Shown here: piece after piece, positions 15,738 to 23,757 of the stretch | Layout: the number at the start of each line of letters is the position of its first letter | Position numbering within the stretch: position 1 is the first letter of the stretch | Source: an uncultured Roseburia sp. | GTDB taxonomy: Bacteria; Bacillota; Clostridia; Lachnospirales; Lachnospiraceae | Direction of reading: 5' to 3' | Length of the DNA: 27,383 bases | Assembly: GCA_910584215.1 (NCBI GenBank) | Contig: CAJTYI010000037.1 | Coordinates: 1-27,383, forward strand | Notes under the pieces: model-generated | Told to the model about the DNA's origin: nothing | Databases searched by the model: none | The model's input: the letters and a program-made list of their open reading frames with translations, nothing else | Made by a program: the position numbers and the translations under genes

Positions 15738-16751
15738 ATGATAGGCGATAAAAAAGTATTATACAGCGGTATGCAGGCGACAGGGACATTGACACTCGGC
15801 AATTATCTGGGAGCGTTAAAAAACTGGGTAGAGCTCTCCGATGACGACGCGTATGAGCGCTTTTACGGTGTCATGGATTTACATTCCCTGACACTGCGCC
15901 AGAATCCGGCGGAGTTTCGCAAAAATGCCAGAAATCTATATGCGCTCTATGTGGCGGCCGGTTTAGACCCGGAGAAAAACTGCATCTATTTTCAGTCACA
16001 TGTTTCGGCGCATGCAGAGCTTGGCTGGATACTGGATTGTTTTACCTATATGGGCGAGCTCAACCGTATGACACAGTTTAAAGACAAGGCAGCAAAACAT
16101 GCGGACAATATCAATGCCGGGCTCTACACATACCCGGTCCTGATGGCAGCCGATATCCTGCTCTATCAGACGGATGTGGTGCCGGTGGGCATAGACCAGA
16201 GGCAGCACTTGGAGATCTGCCGGGACATTGCCCTGCGTTTTAACAATATTTATGGGGACGTTTTTACGATACCAGAGGCATATATCGGAAAGGCCGGAGC
16301 TAAGATCATGAGTTTGCAGGAGCCGGAACGCAAGATGTCCAAATCCGATGAGAACGCAAACGCGACGATCTATCTGTTGGATGATGTGGATACTGTCTTG
16401 CGCAAATTTAAGCGCGCGGTGACGGATTCCGAGAGCGAGGTGCGCTATGACGCACAAACAAAGCCTGGCATCAGCAATCTGATTGACATTTATGGCGCAG
16501 TCACCGGAAAAACCAGGGAGGAGACAGAGCGCGAGTTTGCCGGTAAGGGCTACGGTGACTTTAAACTGGCCGTGGGGGAGGCAGTTGCCGCCAGATTAAG
16601 ACCTTTGCAAAAGCGTTATCAGGAGCTTGTCGCCGACAAGAGTTATATTGATTCGTGCATCAAAGAAAATGACGGGAAAGCACAGTACTTTGCTGGTAAG
16701 ACACTGCGCAAAGTGCAAAAGAAGGTGGGCTTGACCGAGAGAATAAGGTAG
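15738..16751 (+). CDS. trpS: Tryptophanyl-tRNA synthetase
   Basis: 337 aa from ATG 15738, matching the usual ~330 aa of TrpRS. It charges tRNA-Trp. The class I signature is TLGN (19-22) in YSGMQATGTLTLGNYLGA, and the KMSKS loop is perfect (199-203, in RKMSKSDEN). LMAADILLYQTDVVPVG and QRQHLEICRDIA are also typical. The frame is open further upstream to 15678. However, AAGGAG (15723-15728) is 9 nt before ATG 15738, and the extra residues would be Lys/Glu-rich and unlike the family, so the shorter start is chosen. No T-box leader is seen upstream, as the gene follows the DUF5662 gene after 34 nt. Confidence 0.96.
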   Translation: MIGDKKVLYSGMQATGTLTLGNYLGALKNWVELSDDDAYERFYGVMDLHSLTLRQNPAEFRKNARNLYALYVAAGLDPEKNCIYFQSHVSAHAELGWILDCFTYMGELNRMTQFKDKAAKHADNINAGLYTYPVLMAADILLYQTDVVPVGIDQRQHLEICRDIALRFNNIYGDVFTIPEAYIGKAGAKIMSLQEPERKMSKSDENANATIYLLDDVDTVLRKFKRAVTDSESEVRYDAQTKPGISNLIDIYGAVTGKTREETEREFAGKGYGDFKLAVGEAVAARLRPLQKRYQELVADKSYIDSCIKENDGKAQYFAGKTLRKVQKKVGLTERIR

Positions 16752-16775
16752 AAAAAAAAGCTGGAAAAGCACAGA

Positions 16776-16813
16776 AAGCTTGTATTTTACATAGAATGGA
16801 TGTAACAAAGCTT
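16776..16813 (+). promoter_or_regulatory. Hairpin just before the sigK ribosome binding site
   Basis: AAGCTT (16776-16781) pairs with AAGCTT (16808-16813) and TTACAT (16787-16792) with ATGTAA (16800-16805) around a 7-nt loop. AAAGGTG begins 2 nt after it. There is no T-run, so it is not an ordinary terminator. Confidence 0.45.
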
Positions 16814-16826
16814 TAAAGGTGCGTTC

Positions 16827-17450
16827 TTGAAAACTTTTTTATCTCCACTTACGCCAGAACAGGAAAATGATTGTTTAAATAAAATGAAAAAAGGCGACCT
16901 TGAAGCAAAAAATGATCTGATACTTCACAATATGCGCCTTGTGGCGCATATCGCCAAAAAGTACCAAAATTCCGACGAGGAAATGGAAGATCTGATCTCC
17001 ATTGGGACCATCGGCCTTATCAAGGCGATCGGCACTTACAAAGAAGGACACGGAAGCCGACTTGCCACATACGCAGCCAGGTGTATCGACAATGAGCTGC
17101 TGATGTACTTTCGGGCGAGGCGCAAAATCTCCAAAGAGGTATCGCTTTATGAACCGATCGGTACGGATAAGGAAGGAAATCAGGTCAATCTGCTGGAGGT
17201 GGTGGTAAACGACGAGCCCGACGTGCTCGAGCATATGGAGCTGGCAGGACAGATTAAGTTGCTGCGCGAGATGTTGGCCGATACGCTCAACCAGAGGGAA
17301 ACCTATGTTATTGTCCACCGCTACGGACTTTGCGGATACGAGCCGATGACGCAGCGTGAGATCGCCATGGAAGTAGGGATATCCCGCTCCTATGTGTCGA
17401 GGATTGAGAAAAAGGCGCTGGGAAAATTAAAAAAAATTTTTGAAGAATAG
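16827..17450 (+). CDS. sigK: SigK-type sporulation RNA polymerase sigma factor
   Basis: 207 aa, a sigma-70 family protein with regions 2 and 4. Region 2 has HNMRLVAHIAKKYQN and EDLISIGTIGLIKAIGTY; the region 2.3/2.4 part reads RLATYAARCIDNELLMYFRARRK. The linker SLYEPIGTDKEGNQVNLLE is characteristic of SigK rather than SigE, SigF or SigG. Region 4 has MTQREIAMEVGISRSYVSRIEKKAL, the -35 binding helix-turn-helix. SigK directs late mother-cell genes in sporulation. The start is TTG 16827, with AAAGGTG about 5 nt before it. An in-frame stop at 16803-16805 leaves no room for the ~20-residue pro-sequence of Bacillus SigK. The gene is intact, with no skin-type insertion. Confidence 0.85.
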   Translation: MKTFLSPLTPEQENDCLNKMKKGDLEAKNDLILHNMRLVAHIAKKYQNSDEEMEDLISIGTIGLIKAIGTYKEGHGSRLATYAARCIDNELLMYFRARRKISKEVSLYEPIGTDKEGNQVNLLEVVVNDEPDVLEHMELAGQIKLLREMLADTLNQRETYVIVHRYGLCGYEPMTQREIAMEVGISRSYVSRIEKKALGKLKKIFEE

Positions 17451-17480
17451 TTGTTTCCTGTCATGCATGTATGGTATAAT
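17451..17480 (+). promoter_or_regulatory. Strong extended -10 promoter after sigK
   Basis: TTGTTT (17451-17456), an 18-bp spacer and TATAAT (17475-17480) preceded by TGG, giving an extended -10. Transcription should start about 17485. Confidence 0.65.
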
Positions 17481-17483
17481 ATT

Positions 17484-17580
17484 GGTGGCGACGTAGGTGG
17501 GTCGCCGCCTCTATTGACAGTGCAGCCTAGGAGCCAAATGTTTGCAGGACAGGTGTTAATCATCATCCAATCTTTTTAGT
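17484..17580 (+). ncRNA. Candidate structured RNA (leader or small RNA)
   Basis: Immediately at the predicted start, GGTGGCGAC (17484-17492) pairs with GTCGCCGCC (17501-17509), a 9-bp stem with one wobble and an 8-nt loop. The loop bases TAGGT (17494-17498) can pair with GCCTA (17525-17529), an H-type pseudoknot. A T-run occurs at 17572-17576 after a weak GGTG/CATC stem. I recognise no known riboswitch consensus. The rest of the 353-nt gap to comM is very A/T-rich and holds no gene; a TGGAAT/ATTCCA hairpin lies near 17761-17778. Confidence 0.35.
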
Positions 17581-17803
17581 TCTATAAAATCTAGACCAAT
17601 CTTTTGTGTTTTCCATTAAAGTGTTATATGTGTTTTTTCTTAATAGTTTTCTAGTATATTGCCTATGTGTTTTGCGATTATATTTCTTATCTGTTTTCTA
17701 TTTCAAAATAAATCCATTTTTCCCAATATCAATGTAAATTAAAATGTGTGCAAAAAGGAATGGAATATTTTAATTCCAGCCGTAATAAATAAGGAGAGAG
17801 AGA

Positions 17804-19339
17804 TTGTATAGTGTTGTTTCAACAGCTATTATTCACGGGATCGAGAGTATTCCCGTTTATGTGGAGGCAGATGTCAGCGACGGACTGCCGGTGTTTGAAA
17901 TGGTGGGGTTTCTGGCTGCTGAGGTAAAAGAGTCTAAGGAGAGGGTGCGCACTGCTCTGCGCAATGCAGGATATGTGCTGCCAGCCAAACGTATCACGGT
18001 GAATTTTTCGCCCGCCAATATCCGTAAAAGCGGTTCCGGTTTTGATATACCGATCGCCGTGGCGATTTTGGCGGCGATGGGAGTGGTAGCGCCGCAGTCC
18101 CTTATTGGAACTTTTTTGATAGGAGAAATGGGATTAAACGGAAAGACGCAGCCGGTGTCCGGTATTTTGCCGATGGTGGCGGAGGCCAAGCGGCAGGGAA
18201 TCGTCCGCTGTATTGTGCCGTCGGAGAACGTGCGGGAGGCAAGATTGGTGTCCGGCATCGAGAGCTTGGCGGCCGACAGTCTCGGCGCGGTAATTGCTAT
18301 CCTGCGCGGGGAGCCCGGTGCAGGATGCGAGCCGCCTATTAATATAGAAGAGACGTGCGAGGCGCACAAGCTCGACTTTTCGGATATTCATGGCCAGAAA
18401 TTGCTAAAACGCGCCTGTGAGGTGGCGGTGAGCGGTATGCATAATCTTTTGATGATGGGTCCGCCGGGAGCTGGCAAGACCATGATCGCCGCGCGGATTC
18501 CCACAATCATGCCGCCGCTTACCGCGGACGAACAGATGCAGCTTTCAAAGATTTACAGCGTCAGCGGCCTCTTTTGCAGACGGGGACACCTGATGCAGGA
18601 GCGGCCATTTCGGGCGCCGCATCACACGGTCACCGTGCAGGGGTTATCCGGGGGCGGCGTGGTGCCAAAGCCAGGTGAGATCTCATTGGCGCACAAAGGG
18701 ATATTATTTCTCGATGAACTGGCTGAATTTCAAAAAAATACACTTGATGTGCTGCGGCAGCCGATGGAGGAAAAGATGGTGCACCTGGTGCGCCTGCACG
18801 GCAGTTATGACTTTCCGGCGGATTTTATGCTGGTGGCGGCGATGAACCCGTGCAAGTGCGGGTATTATCCCGATATGCAGCGATGCCGTTGCAGTGCGCA
18901 GTCGGTGAGCCGTTATATCGGAAAAATCAGTAAGCCGCTGTTAGATCGGATCGATATCTGTGTGGAGGCGCCGCAGCTGTTATTTAGGGAATTAAACGAT
19001 ACGCAGGCGGAAGAGACGTCAAAGGAGATTCGCAGGCGGGTATTGGAGACGCAGCAGATGCAGAGAGAGCGCTACCGCGGAGAAGATTTTTCTTATAACA
19101 GTCAGATTACGGGCGTCAAAGTGAAAGAATACTGTTGTCTTTCCCGAAAACAGGAGACCTATATGGGAGAAATCTACCAGAGGTTCAACCTTACGGCGCG
19201 GTCCTATCATAAAGTGCTGAAAGTGGCCCGCACGCTGGCAGATCTGGAACAGTGCAAGGATATTTCCATGGCGCACCTTAATGAAGCGGTCTGCTACCGG
19301 AGTGTGGACAGACAGTTCTGGGAGGCGGTCAGAGATTGA
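17804..19339 (+). CDS. comM: YifB/ComM-type Mg-chelatase-like AAA+ ATPase
   Basis: 511 aa. The N-terminal domain is the Lon-protease-like ChlI fold (VEADVSDGLPVFEMVGF, then RITVNFSPANIRKSGSGFDIPIA). The central AAA+ domain has Walker A GPPGAGKT (219-226) and Walker B GILFLDELAEF. A C4 zinc-type motif NPCKCGYYPD then RCRC follows, with SKPLLDRIDICVEAP. The C-terminal part is the Mg-chelatase C-terminal domain. ComM is a hexameric helicase that aids branch migration of incoming DNA in natural transformation. It is next to dprA, another transformation protein. The start is TTG 17804 with AAGGAGAGAG upstream; the first residues MYSVVSTAIIHGIE match the family. Confidence 0.94.
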   Translation: MYSVVSTAIIHGIESIPVYVEADVSDGLPVFEMVGFLAAEVKESKERVRTALRNAGYVLPAKRITVNFSPANIRKSGSGFDIPIAVAILAAMGVVAPQSLIGTFLIGEMGLNGKTQPVSGILPMVAEAKRQGIVRCIVPSENVREARLVSGIESLAADSLGAVIAILRGEPGAGCEPPINIEETCEAHKLDFSDIHGQKLLKRACEVAVSGMHNLLMMGPPGAGKTMIAARIPTIMPPLTADEQMQLSKIYSVSGLFCRRGHLMQERPFRAPHHTVTVQGLSGGGVVPKPGEISLAHKGILFLDELAEFQKNTLDVLRQPMEEKMVHLVRLHGSYDFPADFMLVAAMNPCKCGYYPDMQRCRCSAQSVSRYIGKISKPLLDRIDICVEAPQLLFRELNDTQAEETSKEIRRRVLETQQMQRERYRGEDFSYNSQITGVKVKEYCCLSRKQETYMGEIYQRFNLTARSYHKVLKVARTLADLEQCKDISMAHLNEAVCYRSVDRQFWEAVRD

Positions 19340-19441
19340 TATGGCGGCGTATACATGAATGCTACTATAAGTTAAAGTGAAACATTAAAGTGAAGCGAAA
19401 GACAGGAAACATGCCGCATGTGCGGCGGAATGAGAGGGAAG

Positions 19442-20521
19442 ATGAACTATGCATATTGGCTGACAACGATTCCCGGCATCGGCAATCAAAGGATACTGCG
19501 GCTGCTGGCGATTGCGGGCAGTGCAAGGGAAGTGTATGATTTATCCAAAAAGCAGTTAGAAAAAACGCATCTTTTTCAGCCGGAAGAGGTCGAACGCATC
19601 TTTGCCAGCAAACATGGGGATCACGAGCAGGAGTATCAAAAGCTGATCGAGAGTGGAATGTACGTCTGTTCGATGGAGGAGGAGGCGTATCCACAGAGGC
19701 TGCGCCGCATTGCCAATCCCCCGTTTGTTCTTTTCGGCAGGGGAAAGCCATTTCTTGCAGAGGAAAAGACGGTTGCCATCGTGGGAGCCAGGCAGTGTTC
19801 GGAGTACGGCTATGCAGTTGCTAAAGAACTCGGCGGCGCGCTGGCCGCCTGCGGCGCTGTGGTCGTGAGCGGTATGGCTCGAGGCATTGATTCCGGCGGG
19901 CAGTGGGGAGCGCTTAAGGCGGGAGGGATTACCTATGCGGTGTTAGGCTGCGGCGCCGATGTCTGTTATCCGGCCACCAGCAGGAATCTCTATCAGGCGA
20001 TCTTAGAAAAGGGGGGCGGCATTTTGTCGGAATATCCGCCGGGCACGGAGCCGCGCTCCGGCCAGTTCCCGCTTAGAAACCGCATTATCGCCGGGCTTTC
20101 TGATGTGGTGATCGTGGTGGAGGCGAGAAAAAAGAGCGGTTCTTTGATTACAGTGGATATGGCGTTAGAGCAGGGAAAAGACGTCTATGCGGTTCCAGGC
20201 AGGATACATGACGCGCTCAGCGAGGGATGCAATTATTTAATTTCCCAGGGGGCAGGAATTATTTTTGATGTGGAATTATTGGCGAAAGACCTGAACTTGT
20301 CGCCAGTTTCCGACTCACATACAAAAAATATTAAAAAATTTTCTCTTGAAAAAGAAGAAAGCTTGGTGTATAGTTGTCTGGATTTACAACCGAAAAGTCT
20401 GGAAGAACTTCTAGAGAAAACACAGTATACCATGCAGCAGTTGGCAGTTGTGCTGGATGGTCTCATACAAAAAGAGCTGATTGCAGAAAATTTTAAAAAT
20501 TATTATGTAAAAAGATTATAA
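19442..20521 (+). CDS. dprA: DNA processing protein DprA (Smf)
   Basis: 359 aa from ATG 19442. DprA loads RecA onto single-stranded DNA taken up during transformation. An N-terminal helix-hairpin-helix segment (LTTIPGIGNQRILRLL) is followed by the Rossmann-like DprA domain: VAIVGARQCSEYG, VVSGMARGIDSGGQWGAL, AVLGCGADVCYPATSRNLY, GGILSEYPPGTEP then FPLRNRIIAGLSDVVIVVEA. A C-terminal winged-helix DprA-WH domain is seen in the last ~70 residues. The open frame extends to ATG 19418, but GAGAGGG close to 19442 and the MNYAYWLTTIPGIG start favour the shorter form. It lies between comM and topA, an order also known from other Firmicutes for dprA-topA. Confidence 0.94.
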   Translation: MNYAYWLTTIPGIGNQRILRLLAIAGSAREVYDLSKKQLEKTHLFQPEEVERIFASKHGDHEQEYQKLIESGMYVCSMEEEAYPQRLRRIANPPFVLFGRGKPFLAEEKTVAIVGARQCSEYGYAVAKELGGALAACGAVVVSGMARGIDSGGQWGALKAGGITYAVLGCGADVCYPATSRNLYQAILEKGGGILSEYPPGTEPRSGQFPLRNRIIAGLSDVVIVVEARKKSGSLITVDMALEQGKDVYAVPGRIHDALSEGCNYLISQGAGIIFDVELLAKDLNLSPVSDSHTKNIKKFSLEKEESLVYSCLDLQPKSLEELLEKTQYTMQQLAVVLDGLIQKELIAENFKNYYVKRL

Positions 20522-20547
20522 TTTGCTGCGGTTAAAAGGAGTGGGAG

Positions 20548-22647
20548 ATGGCAAAATATCTTGTGATTGTGGAGTCACCCGCAAAGGTGAAGACAATTAA
20601 AAAGTTTTTGGGGAAAAATTATGAGGTGGTTGCCTCAAACGGGCATGTCAGAGATCTGCCGAAGAGTCAGATGGGGATTGACTTCGAGCATGATTTTGAG
20701 CCCAAATATATCACAATCCGGGGGAAAGGGGACATACTGGCGAAGCTTCGCAAGGAAGTAAAGAAAGCGGACAAAGTGTATCTCGCAACGGACCCGGACC
20801 GCGAAGGGGAAGCGATCTCCTGGCATTTGAGTCAGGCGCTCAAACTGACGGACAAAAATATGCGGCGCATCACGTTTAACGAGATCACAAAGAGCGCAGT
20901 GAAAGCATCATTAAAAGAGCCGCGCGCGATTGATATGAATATGGTGGACGCCCAGCAGACGAGGCGTATCTTGGACCGCATGGTGGGGTATCAGATCAGC
21001 CCGGTACTCTGGGCCAAGGTAAAGAGGGGCTTAAGCGCCGGCAGAGTCCAGTCTGTAGCGCTTCGCATCATCTGCGACAGAGAGGAGGAGATCAATGCCT
21101 TTATCCCCGAAGAATACTGGACCCTTGAGGCAAAGCTCTCGGTCAAGGGAGAGAAAAAGCAGCTTCTGGCGAAGCTGCAGGGGACTGAGCAGGGAAAACT
21201 TACCATTTCCTCCCGGGAGGAGATGGAGCAGGTACTCAAGGCGTTAGAATGCGAAACATTTCATGTGTTGGAGGTAAAAAAGGGGGAGCGCACGAAGAGG
21301 GCGCCGCTTCCCTTTACTACCAGCACCTTACAGCAGGAGGCGTCCAAAGCGCTCAATTTTCCGCTGGCGAAGACGATGCGTATCGCGCAGCAGCTGTACG
21401 AGGGGATAGATGTCAAGGGCGAGGGGACGGTAGGACTCATCACCTACTTAAGAACGGATTCCGTGCGCGTCTCCGAGGAGGCGGATGTACTGGCGAGGGA
21501 ATATATTTCCGGCGCATATGGCGAGCGCTATACGGCGGATGCGCCGGCGCAGAAAAAAAACGGGGCAAAGATTCAGGACGCGCACGAGGCGATACGCCCG
21601 TCGGATATTGCCAGGACGCCTGCGGCAGTGAAAGAATCGCTTTCCAGAGATCAGTTCCGTTTATATCAGCTGATATGGAAACGTTTTGTGGCGAGCCGCA
21701 TGTCGTCTGCGGTCTATGAGACGACCAATGTGAAAATCGGGGCGGGTATTTACCGCTTTTCCGTCTCGGCTTCCCGGATATCATTTGACGGATTCATGTC
21801 TGTGTATACCAGTGAGGAGGACGAGAAGGGAGATTCCAATGTATTTTTAAAGAGTATTGACGAGAACACCGTGCTCGCCAAAGAGGCTTTGGAGGAAAAA
21901 CAGCATTTTACCCAGCCGCCTGCGCATTTTACGGAGGCTTCTCTGGTAAAAGCTTTGGAGGAGCTTGGAATTGGACGTCCGAGCACCTATTCGCCGACGA
22001 TTACGACAATTCTTGGCAGGCGATACATCGTGAAAGAGGCAAAAAACCTCTATGTCACCGAGCTCGGCGAGGTGGTAAACCAGATCATGAAAGAGTCGTT
22101 TCCGTCGATCGTTGACGAAAACTTTACCGCCAATATGGAATCCCTTTTGGACAGTGTGGGGGATGGCGATGTTCCCTGGAAGACAGTTGTCCGCAACTTT
22201 TATCCAGATTTAGACGAGGCCGTAAAGGCGGCGGAAAAAGATTTGGAAAAGGTCAAAATAGAGGACGAAGTGACGGACGTGATCTGCGATCTGTGTGGAC
22301 GCAATATGGTAGTCAAATACGGACCGCATGGTAAGTTTTTGGCCTGTCCGGGGTTTCCGGAATGTCGCAACACCAAACCTTATCTGGAAAAAATCGGCGT
22401 TGCCTGTCCTAAGTGTGGGAAAGAGGTGGTGCTTAGAAAAACGAAAAAAGGCAGGAAATATTTTGGCTGTGAGGACAATCCCGACTGCGATTTTATGAGC
22501 TGGGCAAGACCTGTCAGTGATCAATGTCCTAGGTGCGGCGGTTATATGGTGGTCAAAGGAAACAAAATTGCCTGCGCAAACGAACAATGTGGCTACCTGG
22601 CCGAAAACAAGGAAAAAGACGCCAACGGCGATCGTGAAGGTATCTGA
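20548..22647 (+). CDS. topA: DNA topoisomerase I
   Basis: 699 aa, a type IA topoisomerase that relaxes negative supercoils. The Toprim domain starts at once: YLVIVESPAK with E9, and TDPDREGE with D82, D84 and E86 as metal ligands. The catalytic tyrosine is Y300 in LITYLRTDS. The gate region with EELGIGRPSTYSPTI is present. The C-terminus has three C4 zinc ribbons: CDLC from 580 with CPGFPEC, CPKC with CEDNPDC, and CPRC with CANEQC. AAAAGGAG precedes ATG 20548. It follows dprA by 26 nt and is likely co-transcribed with it. Confidence 0.97.
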   Translation: MAKYLVIVESPAKVKTIKKFLGKNYEVVASNGHVRDLPKSQMGIDFEHDFEPKYITIRGKGDILAKLRKEVKKADKVYLATDPDREGEAISWHLSQALKLTDKNMRRITFNEITKSAVKASLKEPRAIDMNMVDAQQTRRILDRMVGYQISPVLWAKVKRGLSAGRVQSVALRIICDREEEINAFIPEEYWTLEAKLSVKGEKKQLLAKLQGTEQGKLTISSREEMEQVLKALECETFHVLEVKKGERTKRAPLPFTTSTLQQEASKALNFPLAKTMRIAQQLYEGIDVKGEGTVGLITYLRTDSVRVSEEADVLAREYISGAYGERYTADAPAQKKNGAKIQDAHEAIRPSDIARTPAAVKESLSRDQFRLYQLIWKRFVASRMSSAVYETTNVKIGAGIYRFSVSASRISFDGFMSVYTSEEDEKGDSNVFLKSIDENTVLAKEALEEKQHFTQPPAHFTEASLVKALEELGIGRPSTYSPTITTILGRRYIVKEAKNLYVTELGEVVNQIMKESFPSIVDENFTANMESLLDSVGDGDVPWKTVVRNFYPDLDEAVKAAEKDLEKVKIEDEVTDVICDLCGRNMVVKYGPHGKFLACPGFPECRNTKPYLEKIGVACPKCGKEVVLRKTKKGRKYFGCEDNPDCDFMSWARPVSDQCPRCGGYMVVKGNKIACANEQCGYLAENKEKDANGDREGI

Positions 22648-22695
22648 ACTGTTTTGCACAATAATTAGAAATATTGCAAAAATAACGGTTATATG

Positions 22696-22724
22696 TTGAA
22701 TTATCAGAATAAATGTGTTAGAGT
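22696..22724 (+). promoter_or_regulatory. codY promoter with candidate CodY box
   Basis: TTGAAT (22696-22701), a 17-bp spacer and TAGAGT (22719-22724). The sequence AATTATCAGAATAAA (22699-22713), lying between and overlapping the hexamers, matches 11 of 15 positions of the known CodY motif AATTTTCWGAAAATT, which would allow autoregulation. Confidence 0.45.
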
Positions 22725-22768
22725 AGATACCAGCACAGAAACTTGTTTGCAAAGCGGGAGGAATTGAC

Positions 22769-23551
22769 ATGAGTGTTCAATTATTAGATAAGACAAGAAA
22801 GATCAACAAACTGCTCCACAACAACAGCTCTTCCAAAGTGATATTCAACGATATCTGTGATGTGTTAAAGGACATCCTTTCCTCCAATATCTTGGTGATC
22901 AGCAAGAAAGGCAAAGTGCTTGGGACCGGTCTGGCTGCGGGTATCGAAGAGATCGGTGAACTGATCGTGGATGAAGTCGGAGGGTTTATTGATCCGCTGT
23001 TAAACGAACGACTGCTGGGCATACTTTCCACAAAAGAGAACGTCAACCTTGAAACCCTTGGTTTTATGGATGGGGTAAAGTCTTATACTGCCATTATCAC
23101 ACCGATTGATATTGCAGGCGAGAGACTGGGCACCCTGTTTGTCTACCGCAGGGAACAGCCGTATGATATCGACGATATCATTTTGAGCGAATATGGCACT
23201 ACCGTTGTCGGACTGGAGATGATGCGCTCTGTCAACGAGGAAAACGCCGAGGAGACGCGCAAGATTCAGATTGTAAAATCTGCAATCAGCACACTGTCCT
23301 TCTCGGAATTGGAAGCGATTACTCATATTTTTGACGAGATGGACGGCAAAGAGGGAATTCTTGTGGCGAGCAAAATTGCAGACAGGGTGGGAATCACGCG
23401 CTCTGTGATTGTCAATGCGCTGCGCAAATTTGAGAGTGCCGGCGTCATCGAGTCACGCTCTTCCGGCATGAAAGGCACCTATATAAAAGTCCTCAACGAT
23501 GTGGTCTTTGAGGAGCTTGAAAAAATAAAAAACGAGAATCCGAATCACTGA
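22769..23551 (+). CDS. codY: GTP- and branched-chain amino acid-sensing repressor CodY
   Basis: 260 aa, normal for CodY. The N-terminal GAF domain (about 1-155) binds Ile, Leu or Val. It is recognisable by LLDKTRKINKLL, ICDVLKDILSSNILVIS and GERLGTLFVYRR. The C-terminal winged helix (about 190-255) contains EGILVASKIADRVGITRSVIVNALRKFESAGVIESRSSGMKGTYIKVLN, which is almost diagnostic. CodY represses nutrient-acquisition, motility and other genes when amino acids and GTP are plentiful. GGGAGGA precedes ATG 22769. It has its own promoter after topA and a strong terminator at its end. It stands directly upstream of the flagellar operon, as in Bacillus. Confidence 0.97.
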   Translation: MSVQLLDKTRKINKLLHNNSSSKVIFNDICDVLKDILSSNILVISKKGKVLGTGLAAGIEEIGELIVDEVGGFIDPLLNERLLGILSTKENVNLETLGFMDGVKSYTAIITPIDIAGERLGTLFVYRREQPYDIDDIILSEYGTTVVGLEMMRSVNEENAEETRKIQIVKSAISTLSFSELEAITHIFDEMDGKEGILVASKIADRVGITRSVIVNALRKFESAGVIESRSSGMKGTYIKVLNDVVFEELEKIKNENPNH

Positions 23552-23565
23552 GGATAAAACGCAAA

Positions 23566-23609
23566 ATACCATAGATTATCAGAGAAACTGGAATCCATGG
23601 TATTTTTTT
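23566..23609 (+). terminator. Rho-independent terminator of codY
   Basis: ATACCATAGATT (23566-23577) pairs with AATCCATGGTAT (23592-23603) with one mismatch, followed by seven T. Confidence 0.85.
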
Positions 23610-23693
23610 GCAGAAATTGGTAGAAAAAGCTAATATCTTGTGGATAATGTCACAAAAAAATACAATATGATGTAAAAAACGACAAAAAAACTC

Positions 23694-23721
23694 TTGTGTT
23701 TTTGAAAATATCTTTTATAAT
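23694..23721 (+). promoter_or_regulatory. Promoter of the flagellar operon
   Basis: TTGTGT (23694-23699), a 16-bp spacer and a perfect TATAAT (23716-23721), 37 nt before flgB. The spacer contains TTTTTGAAAATAT, a weak match to the CodY motif. Confidence 0.55.
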
Positions 23722-23757
23722 AAAGTAAGGTATTACTGTGAAGAAAGGGGCTAAAAG

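Noticed and set aside
21249..21719. 156-codon + strand frame inside topA
   Set aside because: Out-of-frame shadow of topA, whose motifs are continuous through the region.
22662..22694. TTTTGCA/TGCAAAA inverted repeat after topA as a terminator
   Set aside because: Long A/T-rich loop and no T-run after the stem on either strand.
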